Origin: Enterobacteriaceae bacterium
GTDB taxonomy: Bacteria > Pseudomonadota > Gammaproteobacteria > Enterobacterales > Enterobacteriaceae
DNA: 64,000 bases
Reading direction: 5' to 3'
Assembly: GCA_902363335.1 (NCBI GenBank)
Contig: CABIZV010000010.1
Location: 1-64,000 of the forward strand
The notes under the pieces were generated by a model. The model ran no database searches. It had not been told where the DNA came from and worked only from the letters and a program-made list of their open reading frames with translations. Numbering within the stretch: the first letter of the stretch is position 1; each line of letters opens with the position of its first letter. Of this stretch, positions 52,114 through 61,013 are shown in pieces. A program made the translations under genes and the position numbers.

Positions 52114-54201
52114 ATGAAAAAACTATTCATTGCTAATATTGCCGCGTTTTTCCTCTGTTCTACGGTTGTTGAGGCTGCGGAGAGTGAACAATATCGAGTG
52201 GCATTTATGCCGGACATCCATTTTCATGATGTTTACGGTCACTTTCAGGACGGCGCATTTCACGGCCTGAAAAACAGCAAAAGCGGTCAGGACGCGATGA
52301 TTCGCACTATGTATGCGCAGCTGACGTCAACGCGATTATTTAACGAAAACTATTTTGCCCTGCGCGCGGCGCTGGATGATGCCGGTCAGAAGGGAATTAA
52401 ACTTATCGCCCTGCCCGGCGATTTTAGCGACGATGGGCAGCCGGTGCATATTCGTGGGCTGGTGAAGCTGCTTAATGAATATCAGCAGAAATATGGGATG
52501 CGCTTTTTTGCGACCCCCGGCAACCATGATCCCAATCGTCCGTTTGATCTGCCCGGCGGGGAAGAAGATTTTCTCGGCGCGGGTGGCAAGACGCAGAGGA
52601 TTTTTAGCGCGGGGGCCAATGAGTGCAAAGGTTACCAGGGCAAAACCGCCGTCATCTCCACGGGAGCTGAGCTGCCGACGATATGCAGCGAAGAGATGGT
52701 CAGCAGCGGCTATCAGTACATTATGAAAATGATGGCGCCGTTTGGCATCAATCCGCAACCCAAAGATATTTATTGGGAAACGCCGTATTCATCCTATGAT
52801 GAAAAAAACTATACCTATGCGAAAGCGCAGCAGGCCAGCGATTTCCAACAGCGGCAGTATGAGATTTGTGCGCAGGGCACCGGTGGAAAATATTGCCAAC
52901 CTGGCTACGGCCCGTGTTTTAGCGTGGCAGACAGCAGCTATCTGGTAGAGCCGGTTCCCGGTCTCTGGCTGATGGCAGTTGATGCTAACGTCTATCTCCC
53001 CAGCGAAAAGGCCGATCCCACCAAACCGGGATCCGCGACCAATTTTGCTGGTTCTGGAGATGCGGGCTACAACAAGATGCTCAGCCACAAGCAGCAAACC
53101 GTGGCCTGGATGGCCTCCGTGGCGCAAAGGGCGAAGGCGAACAACAAAACGTTAATTACCTTTAGCCACTTCCCGATGGTGGAGTTTGATAATGGTGCTG
53201 CGGCAGACCTTGAAGCCATATTCGGTAAGGGTAAATTCCAGCTGGCGCGGGCACCGAAAGAAGACACCAGCCATGCGCTGGCAAAGACGGGCATTGGCGT
53301 GCATGTTGGCGGTCATATGCATTTCAATGACACCGGGGTACGCAAATATTCGGACGGTAGCCTGCTCTTTAATATTCAGGCACCTTCGATGGCAGCATAC
53401 GTTCCGGCCTATAAAATTCTCAATTTTACCAGCCGGACTGATATTGACGTGCAGACCATCATCCTGGACAGCGTACCGCGTTTTGACGAGTTGTTTGAGC
53501 ATTACCAGCAAGAGTGGGATCACCTGAACGCGACACACTCTGCACATTTGTGGAATAAGGCGGTGCTGGGGGCGAAAAACTACTACGACTTCACCAACTG
53601 GCATATCACCGAATTAACCCGCCTGCGCTTTATTCCGGAAGAGTGGCCGTGCGACATTCGCCAGATGCTGTTTAGTCTGAATGGTGCGGAGATGCTGACG
53701 CTAAGCCAAGTGAGCAGCCATACGGATTTCAACGAAGTGGTGAGCGTTCCTGCCAGCAACGACCATGCGATATGCGCCAAAGGCGTCACGCCACCGACGC
53801 GGGATATCAGCACTATTTACCTGAAAAAGCACGCCGTTGTGTGGCAGCAGGCACAGCAAAAAGCACAATTGTTGGCACAGAAAGCTGGGATGAAGCTGGA
53901 TGACTTTGCCGCGTGGAACGGCTTTGATCTGGCGGTTGATTTTTACCGTCTGCGCAATGCCGACGAGCTGGCGCTACGTGATATTTCCGCTGCACGGCTA
54001 CGTGAGTATCAGTTGCTGACACGTACGCTGGCGCAGTCGTTACCGGCTTCGGTTCCTGCACTAACGGCAAACAGCGATTTTGAAACGATCTTCCGTCTTC
54101 GCTTTGGCAGTATTTTTACGGTTATCGATAAATATTTGCAGGGTAATCCGTCGCGTAATTTCCATTTGAATACGGAAACAGGGCGTATATCTGCTCTTTA
54201 G
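52114..54201 (+). CDS. Exported calcineurin-like metallophosphoesterase
   Basis: A 695-aa precursor with a signal peptide (about 1-21, VVEA-AE). The metallophosphoesterase metal ligands are all present: Asp34/His36 (DIHFHD), Asp103 (GDFSDDG), Asn137/His138 (GNHD), His352 (HFPM) and His401/His403 (GGHMH). About 275 C-terminal residues show no domain I recognise. ATG 52114 with AAGGTGA upstream is preferred to GTG 52105. It is periplasmic, so it acts before the cytoplasmic mannosidase. It may dephosphorylate or cleave a phosphodiester in the operon's substrate, which is inference. It is the last gene of the six-gene operon. Confidence 0.85.
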   Translation: MKKLFIANIAAFFLCSTVVEAAESEQYRVAFMPDIHFHDVYGHFQDGAFHGLKNSKSGQDAMIRTMYAQLTSTRLFNENYFALRAALDDAGQKGIKLIALPGDFSDDGQPVHIRGLVKLLNEYQQKYGMRFFATPGNHDPNRPFDLPGGEEDFLGAGGKTQRIFSAGANECKGYQGKTAVISTGAELPTICSEEMVSSGYQYIMKMMAPFGINPQPKDIYWETPYSSYDEKNYTYAKAQQASDFQQRQYEICAQGTGGKYCQPGYGPCFSVADSSYLVEPVPGLWLMAVDANVYLPSEKADPTKPGSATNFAGSGDAGYNKMLSHKQQTVAWMASVAQRAKANNKTLITFSHFPMVEFDNGAAADLEAIFGKGKFQLARAPKEDTSHALAKTGIGVHVGGHMHFNDTGVRKYSDGSLLFNIQAPSMAAYVPAYKILNFTSRTDIDVQTIILDSVPRFDELFEHYQQEWDHLNATHSAHLWNKAVLGAKNYYDFTNWHITELTRLRFIPEEWPCDIRQMLFSLNGAEMLTLSQVSSHTDFNEVVSVPASNDHAICAKGVTPPTRDISTIYLKKHAVVWQQAQQKAQLLAQKAGMKLDDFAAWNGFDLAVDFYRLRNADELALRDISAARLREYQLLTRTLAQSLPASVPALTANSDFETIFRLRFGSIFTVIDKYLQGNPSRNFHLNTETGRISAL

Positions 54202-54204
54202 TTA

Positions 54205-54239
54205 AGAGGGAACAAGCGGGTGTTGGCTCACTTGTTCCC
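54205..54239. terminator. Convergent hairpin between phosphoesterase gene and rhaT
   Basis: GGGAACAAG/CTTGTTCCC with a 14-nt loop lies between two convergent genes. Flanking T-runs are short on both strands, so it is a modest bidirectional terminator. Confidence 0.6.
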
Positions 54240-54258
54240 TTCCTCAGCGGGTGACGAG

Positions 54259-55293
54259 TTAGCTCGCCATCCCTAAACCCACGATATTGGCAGCGATAAT
54301 AATCACTACACACCCGAGGCTCAGGACGCTGACCGGACGACGCCCGGCGTTTTTCCACTCTTTCAGTACCAGACCGACTAATCCACCGCACAACACATAG
54401 AAGCTCATGTGCAGCATCCAGCTCATGTAGTCATATTGCGCGGGAATGCTGGCGTGGCCCCAGGCATAGAAGAAGAACTGCAGATACCACATTAAACCGC
54501 CCAATGCCGACAGCAGGATATTGCTGATGATCAGCGCTTTTGGCAGCGAGAAATCGGTTTTTATCGACAAGCTCTTCACTTTTGCCAGACGAACAAAGCA
54601 GAACCCGAGGTTCACCAGCGCGCCGCCGCCCATGATTACCACGTAGCTTGGTAAGGCGGTATACAGTGGATCGACGCCCAGCGCGGCGGCAGCTTCGTGC
54701 ATTGGTTTCGCGGCGTTCATCGCAAAAGACATCCCGGCGGAGAAAATGCCGCACATCACGGCCAGCACCAACCCTTTTTTCAGGTTGAAATCCTCGGCTT
54801 TAATGCCCATTTTGCGCTCTTTCAACTGGCCTGCGCGGGTCACAATACCCACGCCAATCACCGCGACCAGCACGCCAAGCAGCGTCATTTGTCCGCCCTG
54901 CGTATGCATCAGGACATCGAATTGACCGTTCAGAATCGGCGTCATGAGCGTGCCAACAATCAACGTGATCCCAATGGCAATGCCGATACCCATCGACATC
55001 CCCAGATACCGCATTGTCAGACCATAATTGATGTTACCGATCCCCCACATTGCGCCAAACAGGAACACGGGTAAAAGCGTTGAAGCGCTAAAGGATTGAT
55101 AGTAAGCCCAGAAATCAGGCAGCAGCATGGCGCTGATGGCCCACGGAAGGATTATCCACGAGACGATCCCACCAATTGACCACATGGTTTCCCATGACCA
55201 CCGCTGTACTTTTTTGAACGGAGCATAGAAACAGGCGGCACTGGCTGCGCCTATCAAATGCCAAAAAATACCCATCGTAATCGCATGATTCAT
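54259..55293 (-). CDS. rhaT: L-rhamnose:H+ symporter
   Basis: A 344-aa protein with ten membrane segments, the same length as E. coli RhaT and highly similar to it. It imports L-rhamnose with protons and is activated by RhaS. In E. coli it follows rhaR directly. Here about 10.5 kb lies between, but its orientation and the neighbouring sodA are unchanged, showing that the operon was inserted into an ancestral rhaR-rhaT junction. Confidence 0.97.
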   Translation of the reverse strand: MNHAITMGIFWHLIGAASAACFYAPFKKVQRWSWETMWSIGGIVSWIILPWAISAMLLPDFWAYYQSFSASTLLPVFLFGAMWGIGNINYGLTMRYLGMSMGIGIAIGITLIVGTLMTPILNGQFDVLMHTQGGQMTLLGVLVAVIGVGIVTRAGQLKERKMGIKAEDFNLKKGLVLAVMCGIFSAGMSFAMNAAKPMHEAAAALGVDPLYTALPSYVVIMGGGALVNLGFCFVRLAKVKSLSIKTDFSLPKALIISNILLSALGGLMWYLQFFFYAWGHASIPAQYDYMSWMLHMSFYVLCGGLVGLVLKEWKNAGRRPVSVLSLGCVVIIIAANIVGLGMAS

Positions 55294-55487
55294 TTATTTT
55301 TATCCTCATCCAACTTTTGTTGTATTGATCGTCTCTCGACAGGATGAGTGTAAAAATTCGTCAGTTTTTTCACCTTCAGACTGGTGCCATCGAAGCGGAA
55401 AAGGTGGCAGTGAGGGCGGTAATGGGCTGTTCTTGCTCACAAAATGCTGACTATGCGGATGTGTTATAACCTTATTAAAACTACGGC

Positions 55488-55506
55488 ATTGATAATCATT
55501 TTCAAT
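55488..55506 (+). promoter_or_regulatory. Fur box upstream of sodA
   Basis: ATTGATAATCATTTTCAAT closely matches the Fur consensus and overlaps the -35 region of the sodA promoter, as in E. coli where Fur represses sodA. Confidence 0.85.
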
Positions 55507-55520
55507 ATCATTTAATTAAC

Positions 55521-55526
55521 TATAAT
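55521..55526 (+). promoter_or_regulatory. sodA -10 element
   Basis: A perfect TATAAT sits 58 bp before the sodA start, just downstream of the Fur box. The surrounding sequence is almost identical to E. coli PsodA, which is also controlled by SoxRS, ArcA and Fnr. Confidence 0.8.
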
Positions 55527-55583
55527 GAACCAACTGATTACGCGGCGTTTACAGTTTGCCGTCCGATAATAATGGAGATGATT

Positions 55584-56204
55584 ATGAGCTATACCCTGCC
55601 ATCACTGCCTTACGCTTACGATGCTCTGGAACCACATTTCGACAAGCAGACCATGGAAATCCACCACAGCAAACACCACCAGGCTTACGTGAACAACGCT
55701 AACGCTGCGCTGGAAAGCCTGCCGGAGTTCGCTTCTCTGTCTGCAGAAGAGCTGATTGCCAAACTGGACCAACTGCCAGCGGATAAGAAAACCGTTCTGC
55801 GTAACAACGCCGGCGGCCACGCTAACCACAGTTTCTTCTGGAAAGGCCTGAAAAAAGGCACCACCCTTCAGGGCGACCTGAAAGCGGCTATCGAGCGTGA
55901 TTTTGGCTCCGTTGATAACTTCAAAGCTGAATTTGAAAAAGCAGCGGCAACTCGCTTTGGCTCCGGCTGGGCGTGGCTGGTGCTGAAAGGTGACAAGCTG
56001 GCTGTGGTTTCTACCGCCAACCAGGATTCCCCGCTGATGGGTGAAGCCGTTTCTGGCGCTTCCGGTTTCCCAATTGTGGGTCTGGACGTGTGGGAACACG
56101 CTTACTACCTGAAATTCCAGAACCGCCGCCCGGACTACATCAAAGAGTTCTGGAACGTGGTGAACTGGGACGAAGCCGCTGCGCGTTTCGCCGCTAAAAA
56201 ATAA
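55584..56204 (+). CDS. sodA: Superoxide dismutase (Mn)
   Basis: A 206-aa Mn/Fe-family SOD. Metal ligands are His27 (IHHSKHHQAY), His82 (NHSFFW), and Asp168/His172 (DVWEHAYY). Manganese specificity is supported by GGHANHSFFWKGL. ATG 55584 is chosen from three in-frame ATGs because GGAG is correctly spaced and it gives the E. coli length. It converts superoxide to peroxide in the cytoplasm, with Fur and probably SoxS control. Confidence 0.98.
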   Translation: MSYTLPSLPYAYDALEPHFDKQTMEIHHSKHHQAYVNNANAALESLPEFASLSAEELIAKLDQLPADKKTVLRNNAGGHANHSFFWKGLKKGTTLQGDLKAAIERDFGSVDNFKAEFEKAAATRFGSGWAWLVLKGDKLAVVSTANQDSPLMGEAVSGASGFPIVGLDVWEHAYYLKFQNRRPDYIKEFWNVVNWDEAAARFAAKK

Positions 56205-56224
56205 TTTGCATTGCCGGTCTGTAG

Positions 56225-56251
56225 AAGCGAGTCTGATGACTCGCTTTTTTT
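56225..56251 (+). terminator. sodA terminator
   Basis: AAGCGAGTC/GACTCGCTT with TGAT loop is followed by a T-run, 20 nt after the stop. Confidence 0.92.
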
Positions 56252-56273
56252 GTATCCGCGTAAGGAGCAGCAG

Positions 56274-56945
56274 ATGCATTATCCGGTTGATGTGTTCATA
56301 GGAAAAATTCGCGACTACGACGGTAGCCGCCCTAGCGCCATTGCAAAAGTGCAGGTGGACGGCGAGCTTGCGCTTAACGAGCTCGGATTACTGGGTGATG
56401 AACAGGCCGAAAAGAAAATTCACGGCGGCCCAGACCGCGCGCTGTGCCACTATCCTCGCGAACACTATGCCGAATGGGCGCGTGATTTCCCCGACCAGGC
56501 TTCTCTGTTTTATGCCCCCGCATTTGGTGAAAACCTGTCGACGGAAGGGATGAACGAACATAACGTCTTTATCGGCGATATTTATCGTTGGGGTGAGACG
56601 TTAATTCAGGTCACCCAGCCGCGTTCCCCGTGCTTTAAGCTTAATTATCACTTTGCTATAAGCGATATGGCGTCACTGATGCAAAACAGCGGCAAAACCG
56701 GCTGGCTGTATCGGGTGATTGCTGGGGGTAACGTGTCCAGCGATGCGCCGCTTGAGCTGGTTTCACGTTTAAGCGATGTGTCGGTGCATGAAGCCGGTGT
56801 GATTGCCTGGTCGATGCCGTTTGATGATGACCAGTATCACCGCTTGCTGAGCGCGGCGGGGCTGTCTGTCAGTTGGAGCCGAACGATGCAGAAGCGGCGT
56901 TTAAGCGGCAAGATTGAAGATAACTCGCGACGCCTATGGGGCAAG
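56274..56945 (+). CDS. yiiM: YiiM, MOSC-domain 6-N-hydroxylaminopurine resistance protein
   Basis: A 224-aa MOSC-domain protein whose signature includes the cysteine in TQPRSPCFKLN. ATG 56274 with AAGGAG upstream gives the E. coli length; the longer open frame starts inside the sodA terminator. YiiM uses the molybdenum cofactor to reduce N-hydroxylated bases such as 6-hydroxylaminopurine, in the cytoplasm. In E. coli kdgT lies between sodA and yiiM and is absent here. The annotated end excludes the stop codon at 56946-56948. Confidence 0.93.
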
Positions 56946-57025
56946 TAGGCCGGATAAGGCGTAGCCGCCATCCGGCAATATGCGCGGTTGTGCCTGATGG
57001 CGCTACGCTTATCAGGCCTACATGT
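56946..57025. repeat. BIME: inverted REP pair between yiiM and cpxA
   Basis: GTAGGCCGGATAAGGCGTAG with GCCATCCGGC, then GCCTGATGGCGCTACGCTTA with CAGGCCTAC, form two opposed REP units. The yiiM stop codon touches the left end. Confidence 0.9.
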
Positions 57026-57028
57026 TGT

Positions 57029-57058
57029 AAAAAATCGGCCTGCATAAGCAGGCCGATT
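57029..57058 (-). terminator. cpxRA terminator
   Basis: On the minus strand ATCGGCCTGC/GCAGGCCGAT with TTAT loop is followed by T6. Confidence 0.9.
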
Positions 57059-57064
57059 GTATTT

Positions 57065-58438
57065 TTAGGTTCGCTTGTAAAGCGGGAGCCACAGCGTTAA
57101 CCGCAACCCACCCAACGGACTGTCGTCGGCTTTCACCCAACCACGATGCTGCTGAATAGCGCTTTCCACGATCGCCAGCCCTAATCCCGTGCCGCCAGAC
57201 TCGCGGTCACGCGCCTCATCGGTACGGTAGAACGGGCGGAAAATCTGCTCGCGATCGTCCGGGCTAACGCCCGGGCCGTCATCATCCACATGAACGGTGA
57301 TGCCATCTTTGTCCACGGAGAAGCTTACGGCAATTTTCGTATGCGAGTAGCGCAGCGCGTTACGGACGATATTCTCCAGCGCGCTTTCCAGTGCGTTCGG
57401 GTTACCGTACAGCGGCCACGGCCCTGGCGGGTAATCCACGCTAAAAGTCTTGCCCATCTGCTCGGCTTCAAATGCAGCGTTATCAAGCACTTCGCCCCAC
57501 AGTTGATTTGCCTTTAGCGTTTCGCTCAACAGCGCATTTTTCTGCTGATTACGCGACATCACCAGCATGTCGTTAATCATGCTATCGAGTCGCTGCGCTT
57601 CCGTTTCGATACGCTCCAGCTCTTTGCTCTCACCGCTGCGACGGCGCAGCAGGGCGGTGCCCAGTTGCAGACGGGTTAGCGGCGTGCGCAGTTCGTGGGA
57701 GATATCGGAGAGCAGCCGCTGCTGTGCGGTCATCATCTGCTCCAGCGCCATCACCATCTGGTTAAAGCTCGCCCCTGCCGCCAGGAATTCCTGCGGCCCG
57801 GCTTCCAGCTCGGGATGCTGACGCAGGTTGCCCTGCGCGACTTCATCTGCCGCATTTTTCAGCTTACGCGCCGGTTTTGCCAGGCTCCACGCTAGCCATA
57901 ACAGCAGCGGTGCGCTGACCAGCATGGTCACGATAAGCAGCAACAAAGGTCTATCAAACAGCAGGTTGATAAAGTCAGACTGCGAACTGCTGGCAGGACG
58001 AATCAGGTACAACTGGTAGTTGTCTTCACCGTCACGAATAGAGAATGGCCCCACCAGCTCTACGCGGCCGTACTTTTTCTTCTGCGGGTGATCCGCATTA
58101 TCAGATTGGCCGATAAAATTACGGATAATCTGCATCTCGTTGCGTTCAGCGCCAATCACCCGGCCTTCGCTCGTCACCAGCAATAGACGCTGACCCGGCG
58201 GAGCCCATTTATCAATTGCGCGGAACAACCGACGCCACCACATCAAATCGTTTGGCGGATCGTTGGCTAACTCTTCTGCGACGTGCTGCTCAATCATCAA
58301 GCCCTGACGTTGCTCGCTTTCCAGCAGCTCCGTCATCTGGCGTGAGTCGAGCTTAGGCAGCATCAACACCAGCATCAACACCAGCGCTAGCGTAAGCCAG
58401 AAGATGGCGAAGATGCGTGCGGTTAAACTTCCTATCAT
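57065..58438 (-). CDS. cpxA: Envelope stress sensor kinase CpxA
   Basis: A 457-aa inner membrane histidine kinase: TM1 (about 8-28), periplasmic sensor domain (about 30-163), TM2 (about 165-187), HAMP, H-box SHELRTPLTRL with the phospho-His (His248 in E. coli), and the ATPase (NIVRNALRYS, DDDGPGV, GGTGLGLAI). It phosphorylates CpxR when misfolded envelope proteins or surface contact relieve CpxP inhibition. Its start overlaps the cpxR stop by 4 nt. Confidence 0.98.
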   Translation of the reverse strand: MIGSLTARIFAIFWLTLALVLMLVLMLPKLDSRQMTELLESEQRQGLMIEQHVAEELANDPPNDLMWWRRLFRAIDKWAPPGQRLLLVTSEGRVIGAERNEMQIIRNFIGQSDNADHPQKKKYGRVELVGPFSIRDGEDNYQLYLIRPASSSQSDFINLLFDRPLLLLIVTMLVSAPLLLWLAWSLAKPARKLKNAADEVAQGNLRQHPELEAGPQEFLAAGASFNQMVMALEQMMTAQQRLLSDISHELRTPLTRLQLGTALLRRRSGESKELERIETEAQRLDSMINDMLVMSRNQQKNALLSETLKANQLWGEVLDNAAFEAEQMGKTFSVDYPPGPWPLYGNPNALESALENIVRNALRYSHTKIAVSFSVDKDGITVHVDDDGPGVSPDDREQIFRPFYRTDEARDRESGGTGLGLAIVESAIQQHRGWVKADDSPLGGLRLTLWLPLYKRT

Positions 58439-59133
58439 GAAGCGGAGACCATCAGGTAGCCGCGACCACGTAGCGTTTTAAACCATGGATGACCGTCTTT
58501 GCGTTCCGGCAGTTTACGGCGCAGGTTGGAAATGTGCATATCGATCGCGCGGTCAAACGGCGTGAGACGTTTGCCCAGCACTTCCTGGCTTAAATGTTCG
58601 CGTGAAACGACCTGGCCCAGATGCTGCGCCAGCAGATAAAGCAGGGTGAATTCGGTGCCGGTCAGCTCCAGAGTCTGGCCATCAAAGCTGGCTTCCTGAC
58701 GACCTGGATTCAGGCTCAGGGAGTCGACTTCAACGGTCGGCGATGTGCTCTCGCTATTTTGCTGCTGTTCGCTCCAGTGTGAACGGCGCAAAATAGCGCG
58801 GATACGCGCTACCAGCTCGCGATCGTTAAATGGCTTAGGCAGATAGTCATCTGCGCCCAGTTCAAGGCCCAGAACGCGATCCAGCTCGCTTCCACGGGCG
58901 GTTAACATAATGACGGGTGTCTGGTGTGTTTGTCGTAATTCTTTAAGCGTGTCGATACCGTTCTTTTTCGGCATCATCACGTCGAGTAAAAGTAGGTCGA
59001 TGCTGTCATCAATCAGCGATAAAGCCTGCTCGCCATCGTGGGCAACCAGAACATTAAAGCCTTCCATATCAAGAAGTTCCTTGAGTAAGGACGTCAACTC
59101 TCGGTCATCATCAACTAACAAAATTTTATTCAT
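58435..59133 (-). CDS. cpxR: Response regulator CpxR
   Basis: A 232-aa OmpR-family regulator: receiver domain with Asp51 (LLLLDVMMP) and winged-helix DNA-binding domain (about 130-230, ending RGRGYLMVS). It binds GTAAA-N5-GTAAA boxes. A perfect one lies 55 bp upstream, between cpxR and divergent cpxP, consistent with autoactivation. Confidence 0.98.
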   Translation of the reverse strand: MNKILLVDDDRELTSLLKELLDMEGFNVLVAHDGEQALSLIDDSIDLLLLDVMMPKKNGIDTLKELRQTHQTPVIMLTARGSELDRVLGLELGADDYLPKPFNDRELVARIRAILRRSHWSEQQQNSESTSPTVEVDSLSLNPGRQEASFDGQTLELTGTEFTLLYLLAQHLGQVVSREHLSQEVLGKRLTPFDRAIDMHISNLRRKLPERKDGHPWFKTLRGRGYLMVSAS

Positions 59134-59187
59134 ATTTTAATCCCTCCGAGGCAGAAATTACGTCATCAGGGCTTGCTAATCCATGAC

Positions 59188-59202
59188 TTTACGTTGTTTT
59201 AC
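59188..59202 (-). promoter_or_regulatory. CpxR box between cpxR and cpxP
   Basis: On the minus strand GTAAAACAACGTAAA is a perfect GTAAA-N5-GTAAA site, placed to act on both divergent promoters. Confidence 0.92.
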
Positions 59203-59282
59203 ACCCCCTGACGCATGTTTGCAGCCTGAATCGTAAACTGTCTCTCGTTGATTCGCGACACAAAAGTTTTTGGGAGCATGTG

Positions 59283-59783
59283 ATGCGCAATGTTATCGCT
59301 GCCGTCATGGCCTCAACGCTGGCATTCAGTGCACTAAGCCAGGCCGATGAAGTCGTCACCAGCGTTAACTGGCACCCGGCGGAAGCAGACCCGCTGAGTA
59401 GCGGCCAGGGCCATATGTTCGACGGTATTAGTTTAACCGAACATCAACGCCAGCAAATGCGCGATTTGATGCAACGGGCACGACACGAAAGTCCACCCGT
59501 TAATGTTAGCGAAGTGGAGACAATGCATCGCCTTGTCACCGCAGATAAATTTGATGAAGCCGCTGTGCGAGCCCAGGCCGAGAAAATGGCCGAGGAGCAA
59601 GTGAACCGCCAGATTGAAATGGCGAAAGTTCGCAATCAGATGTACCGCCTGCTTACGCCAGAGCAGCAAGCGGCTTTAAACCAGAAGCACCAGCAGCGTA
59701 TGGAGCAGCTGCGTGACGTTGCACGGATGCAACAAGGTTCGATTCAGACCCTGTTTAGTAGCAATACCCGTAGCAACCAGTAA
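59283..59783 (+). CDS. cpxP: Periplasmic Cpx inhibitor CpxP
   Basis: A 166-aa precursor with signal peptide (about 1-22) and two LTxxQ-type motifs (LTEHQRQQMRDLM, LTPEQQAALNQKHQQRM) of the CpxP/Spy chaperone family. It binds CpxA and is degraded by DegP with misfolded clients, which turns the response on. ATG 59283 is preferred because GGGAG is 6 nt upstream. Its 3' UTR carries CpxQ. Confidence 0.96.
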   Translation: MRNVIAAVMASTLAFSALSQADEVVTSVNWHPAEADPLSSGQGHMFDGISLTEHQRQQMRDLMQRARHESPPVNVSEVETMHRLVTADKFDEAAVRAQAEKMAEEQVNRQIEMAKVRNQMYRLLTPEQQAALNQKHQQRMEQLRDVARMQQGSIQTLFSSNTRSNQ

Positions 59784-59792
59784 TAAACCCTG

Positions 59793-59850
59793 TTTTTCCT
59801 TGCCATAGACACCATCCCTGTCTTCCCCCACATGATGTGGGGGTTTTTTT
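59793..59850 (+). ncRNA. cpxQ: CpxQ small RNA from the cpxP 3' UTR
   Basis: The 58 nt from TTTTCCTTGCCATAG to the T-run are almost identical to E. coli/Salmonella CpxQ. They end in the terminator CCCCCACAT/ATGTGGGGG plus T8. RNase E releases CpxQ from cpxP mRNA; with Hfq it represses inner membrane protein genes under envelope stress. Confidence 0.88.
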
Positions 59851-59922
59851 TGTCTTAAATTCGTCACCGCCCACCGCACAGACATTCCGCTATACTACGC
59901 AAATCTGAAGGTAGGAGTGTTT

Positions 59923-60816
59923 ATGAATCAATCTTATGGCCGGCTGGTGAGCCGAGCTGCGATAGCCGCAACGGTGATGGCGTCGTTGTTGCTGGTGATT
60001 AAAATTATTGCATGGTGGTACACCGGGTCAGTGAGTATTCTCGCGGCGCTGGTGGATTCTCTGGTCGATATTGCCGCTTCCCTGACCAACCTGTTGGTGG
60101 TGCGGTACTCGCTGCAACCGGCAGATGAAGAACATACTTTTGGTCATGGAAAAGCGGAATCGCTGGCGGCGCTGGCGCAAAGTATGTTTATTTCCGGATC
60201 TGCGCTGTTCCTGTTTTTAACCGGGTTCCAGCATCTGGCACGACCAACACCCATGAGCCAGCCCGGTATTGGCGTGGCGGTGACGGTGATTGCGCTTATC
60301 AGTACATTAATCCTGGTAACGTTTCAGCGTTGGGTGGTGAGAAGAACACAAAGTCAGGCAGTGCGGGCAGATATGCTTCATTATCAGTCTGATGTTATGA
60401 TGAACGGTGCGATTCTTGTCGCGCTCGGCCTTTCCTGGTACGGCTGGCATCGTGCAGATGCGCTGTTTGCATTAGGAATTGGCATCTATATTCTATATAG
60501 CGCGTTACGCATGGGGTACGACGCGGTTCAGTCATTACTGGATCGTGCATTGCCCGATGACGAGCGCCAGGAAATTTTCGACATCGTCACCGCCTGGCCG
60601 GGCGTTAGCGGTGCTCACGATCTCCGAACGCGGCAGTCAGGGCCGACCCGCTTTATTCAGATCCATCTGGAAATGGAAGATGACCTGCCTTTGGTTCAGG
60701 CGCACTACGTTGCCGATCAGGTTGAGCAGGCGATTTTGCACCGTTTCCCGGGCTCCGATGTGATTATTCATCAGGATCCCTGTTCAGTTGTCCCGCAGGG
60801 AAACCGAACAATTTGA
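59923..60816 (+). CDS. fieF: Ferrous-iron/zinc efflux pump FieF (YiiP)
   Basis: A 297-aa cation diffusion facilitator with six membrane segments. The transport-site residues DSLVD in TM2 and HYQSD in TM5 (the D-D/H-D site) are present, and the C-terminal cytoplasmic domain keeps its metal-binding histidines (HDLRTRQSG, QIHLEM, DVIIHQDP). It exports Fe2+/Zn2+ using the proton gradient. ATG 59923 with TAGGAG is preferred to GTG 59917. The last residues differ from E. coli. Confidence 0.96.
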   Translation: MNQSYGRLVSRAAIAATVMASLLLVIKIIAWWYTGSVSILAALVDSLVDIAASLTNLLVVRYSLQPADEEHTFGHGKAESLAALAQSMFISGSALFLFLTGFQHLARPTPMSQPGIGVAVTVIALISTLILVTFQRWVVRRTQSQAVRADMLHYQSDVMMNGAILVALGLSWYGWHRADALFALGIGIYILYSALRMGYDAVQSLLDRALPDDERQEIFDIVTAWPGVSGAHDLRTRQSGPTRFIQIHLEMEDDLPLVQAHYVADQVEQAILHRFPGSDVIIHQDPCSVVPQGNRTI

Positions 60817-60889
60817 ACTTTCGCAGTGGTTGTACAAAACGTGAGCTGGATCGGCATTATTTGTATAAATAACCGCCGTTTAGCCTGAC

Positions 60890-60903
60890 CTGAATCAATT
60901 CAG
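60890..60903. promoter_or_regulatory. Cra (FruR) operator upstream of pfkA
   Basis: CTGAATCAATTCAG is an almost perfect palindrome matching the Cra consensus (TGAAWC...). It lies about 15 bp before a likely -10 TATACT (60918-60923), so binding would block RNA polymerase, as known for E. coli pfkA. Confidence 0.8.
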
Positions 60904-61013
60904 CAAGAAGCGCTTGATATACTATCTCTACATAGAGTCGTTCTCTCCCGTCTTTTTGGGAGCGCTTCGGGCAGAAGAATTAATTTTTAGCATTCCTAAG
61001 TTCAGAGGTAGTC

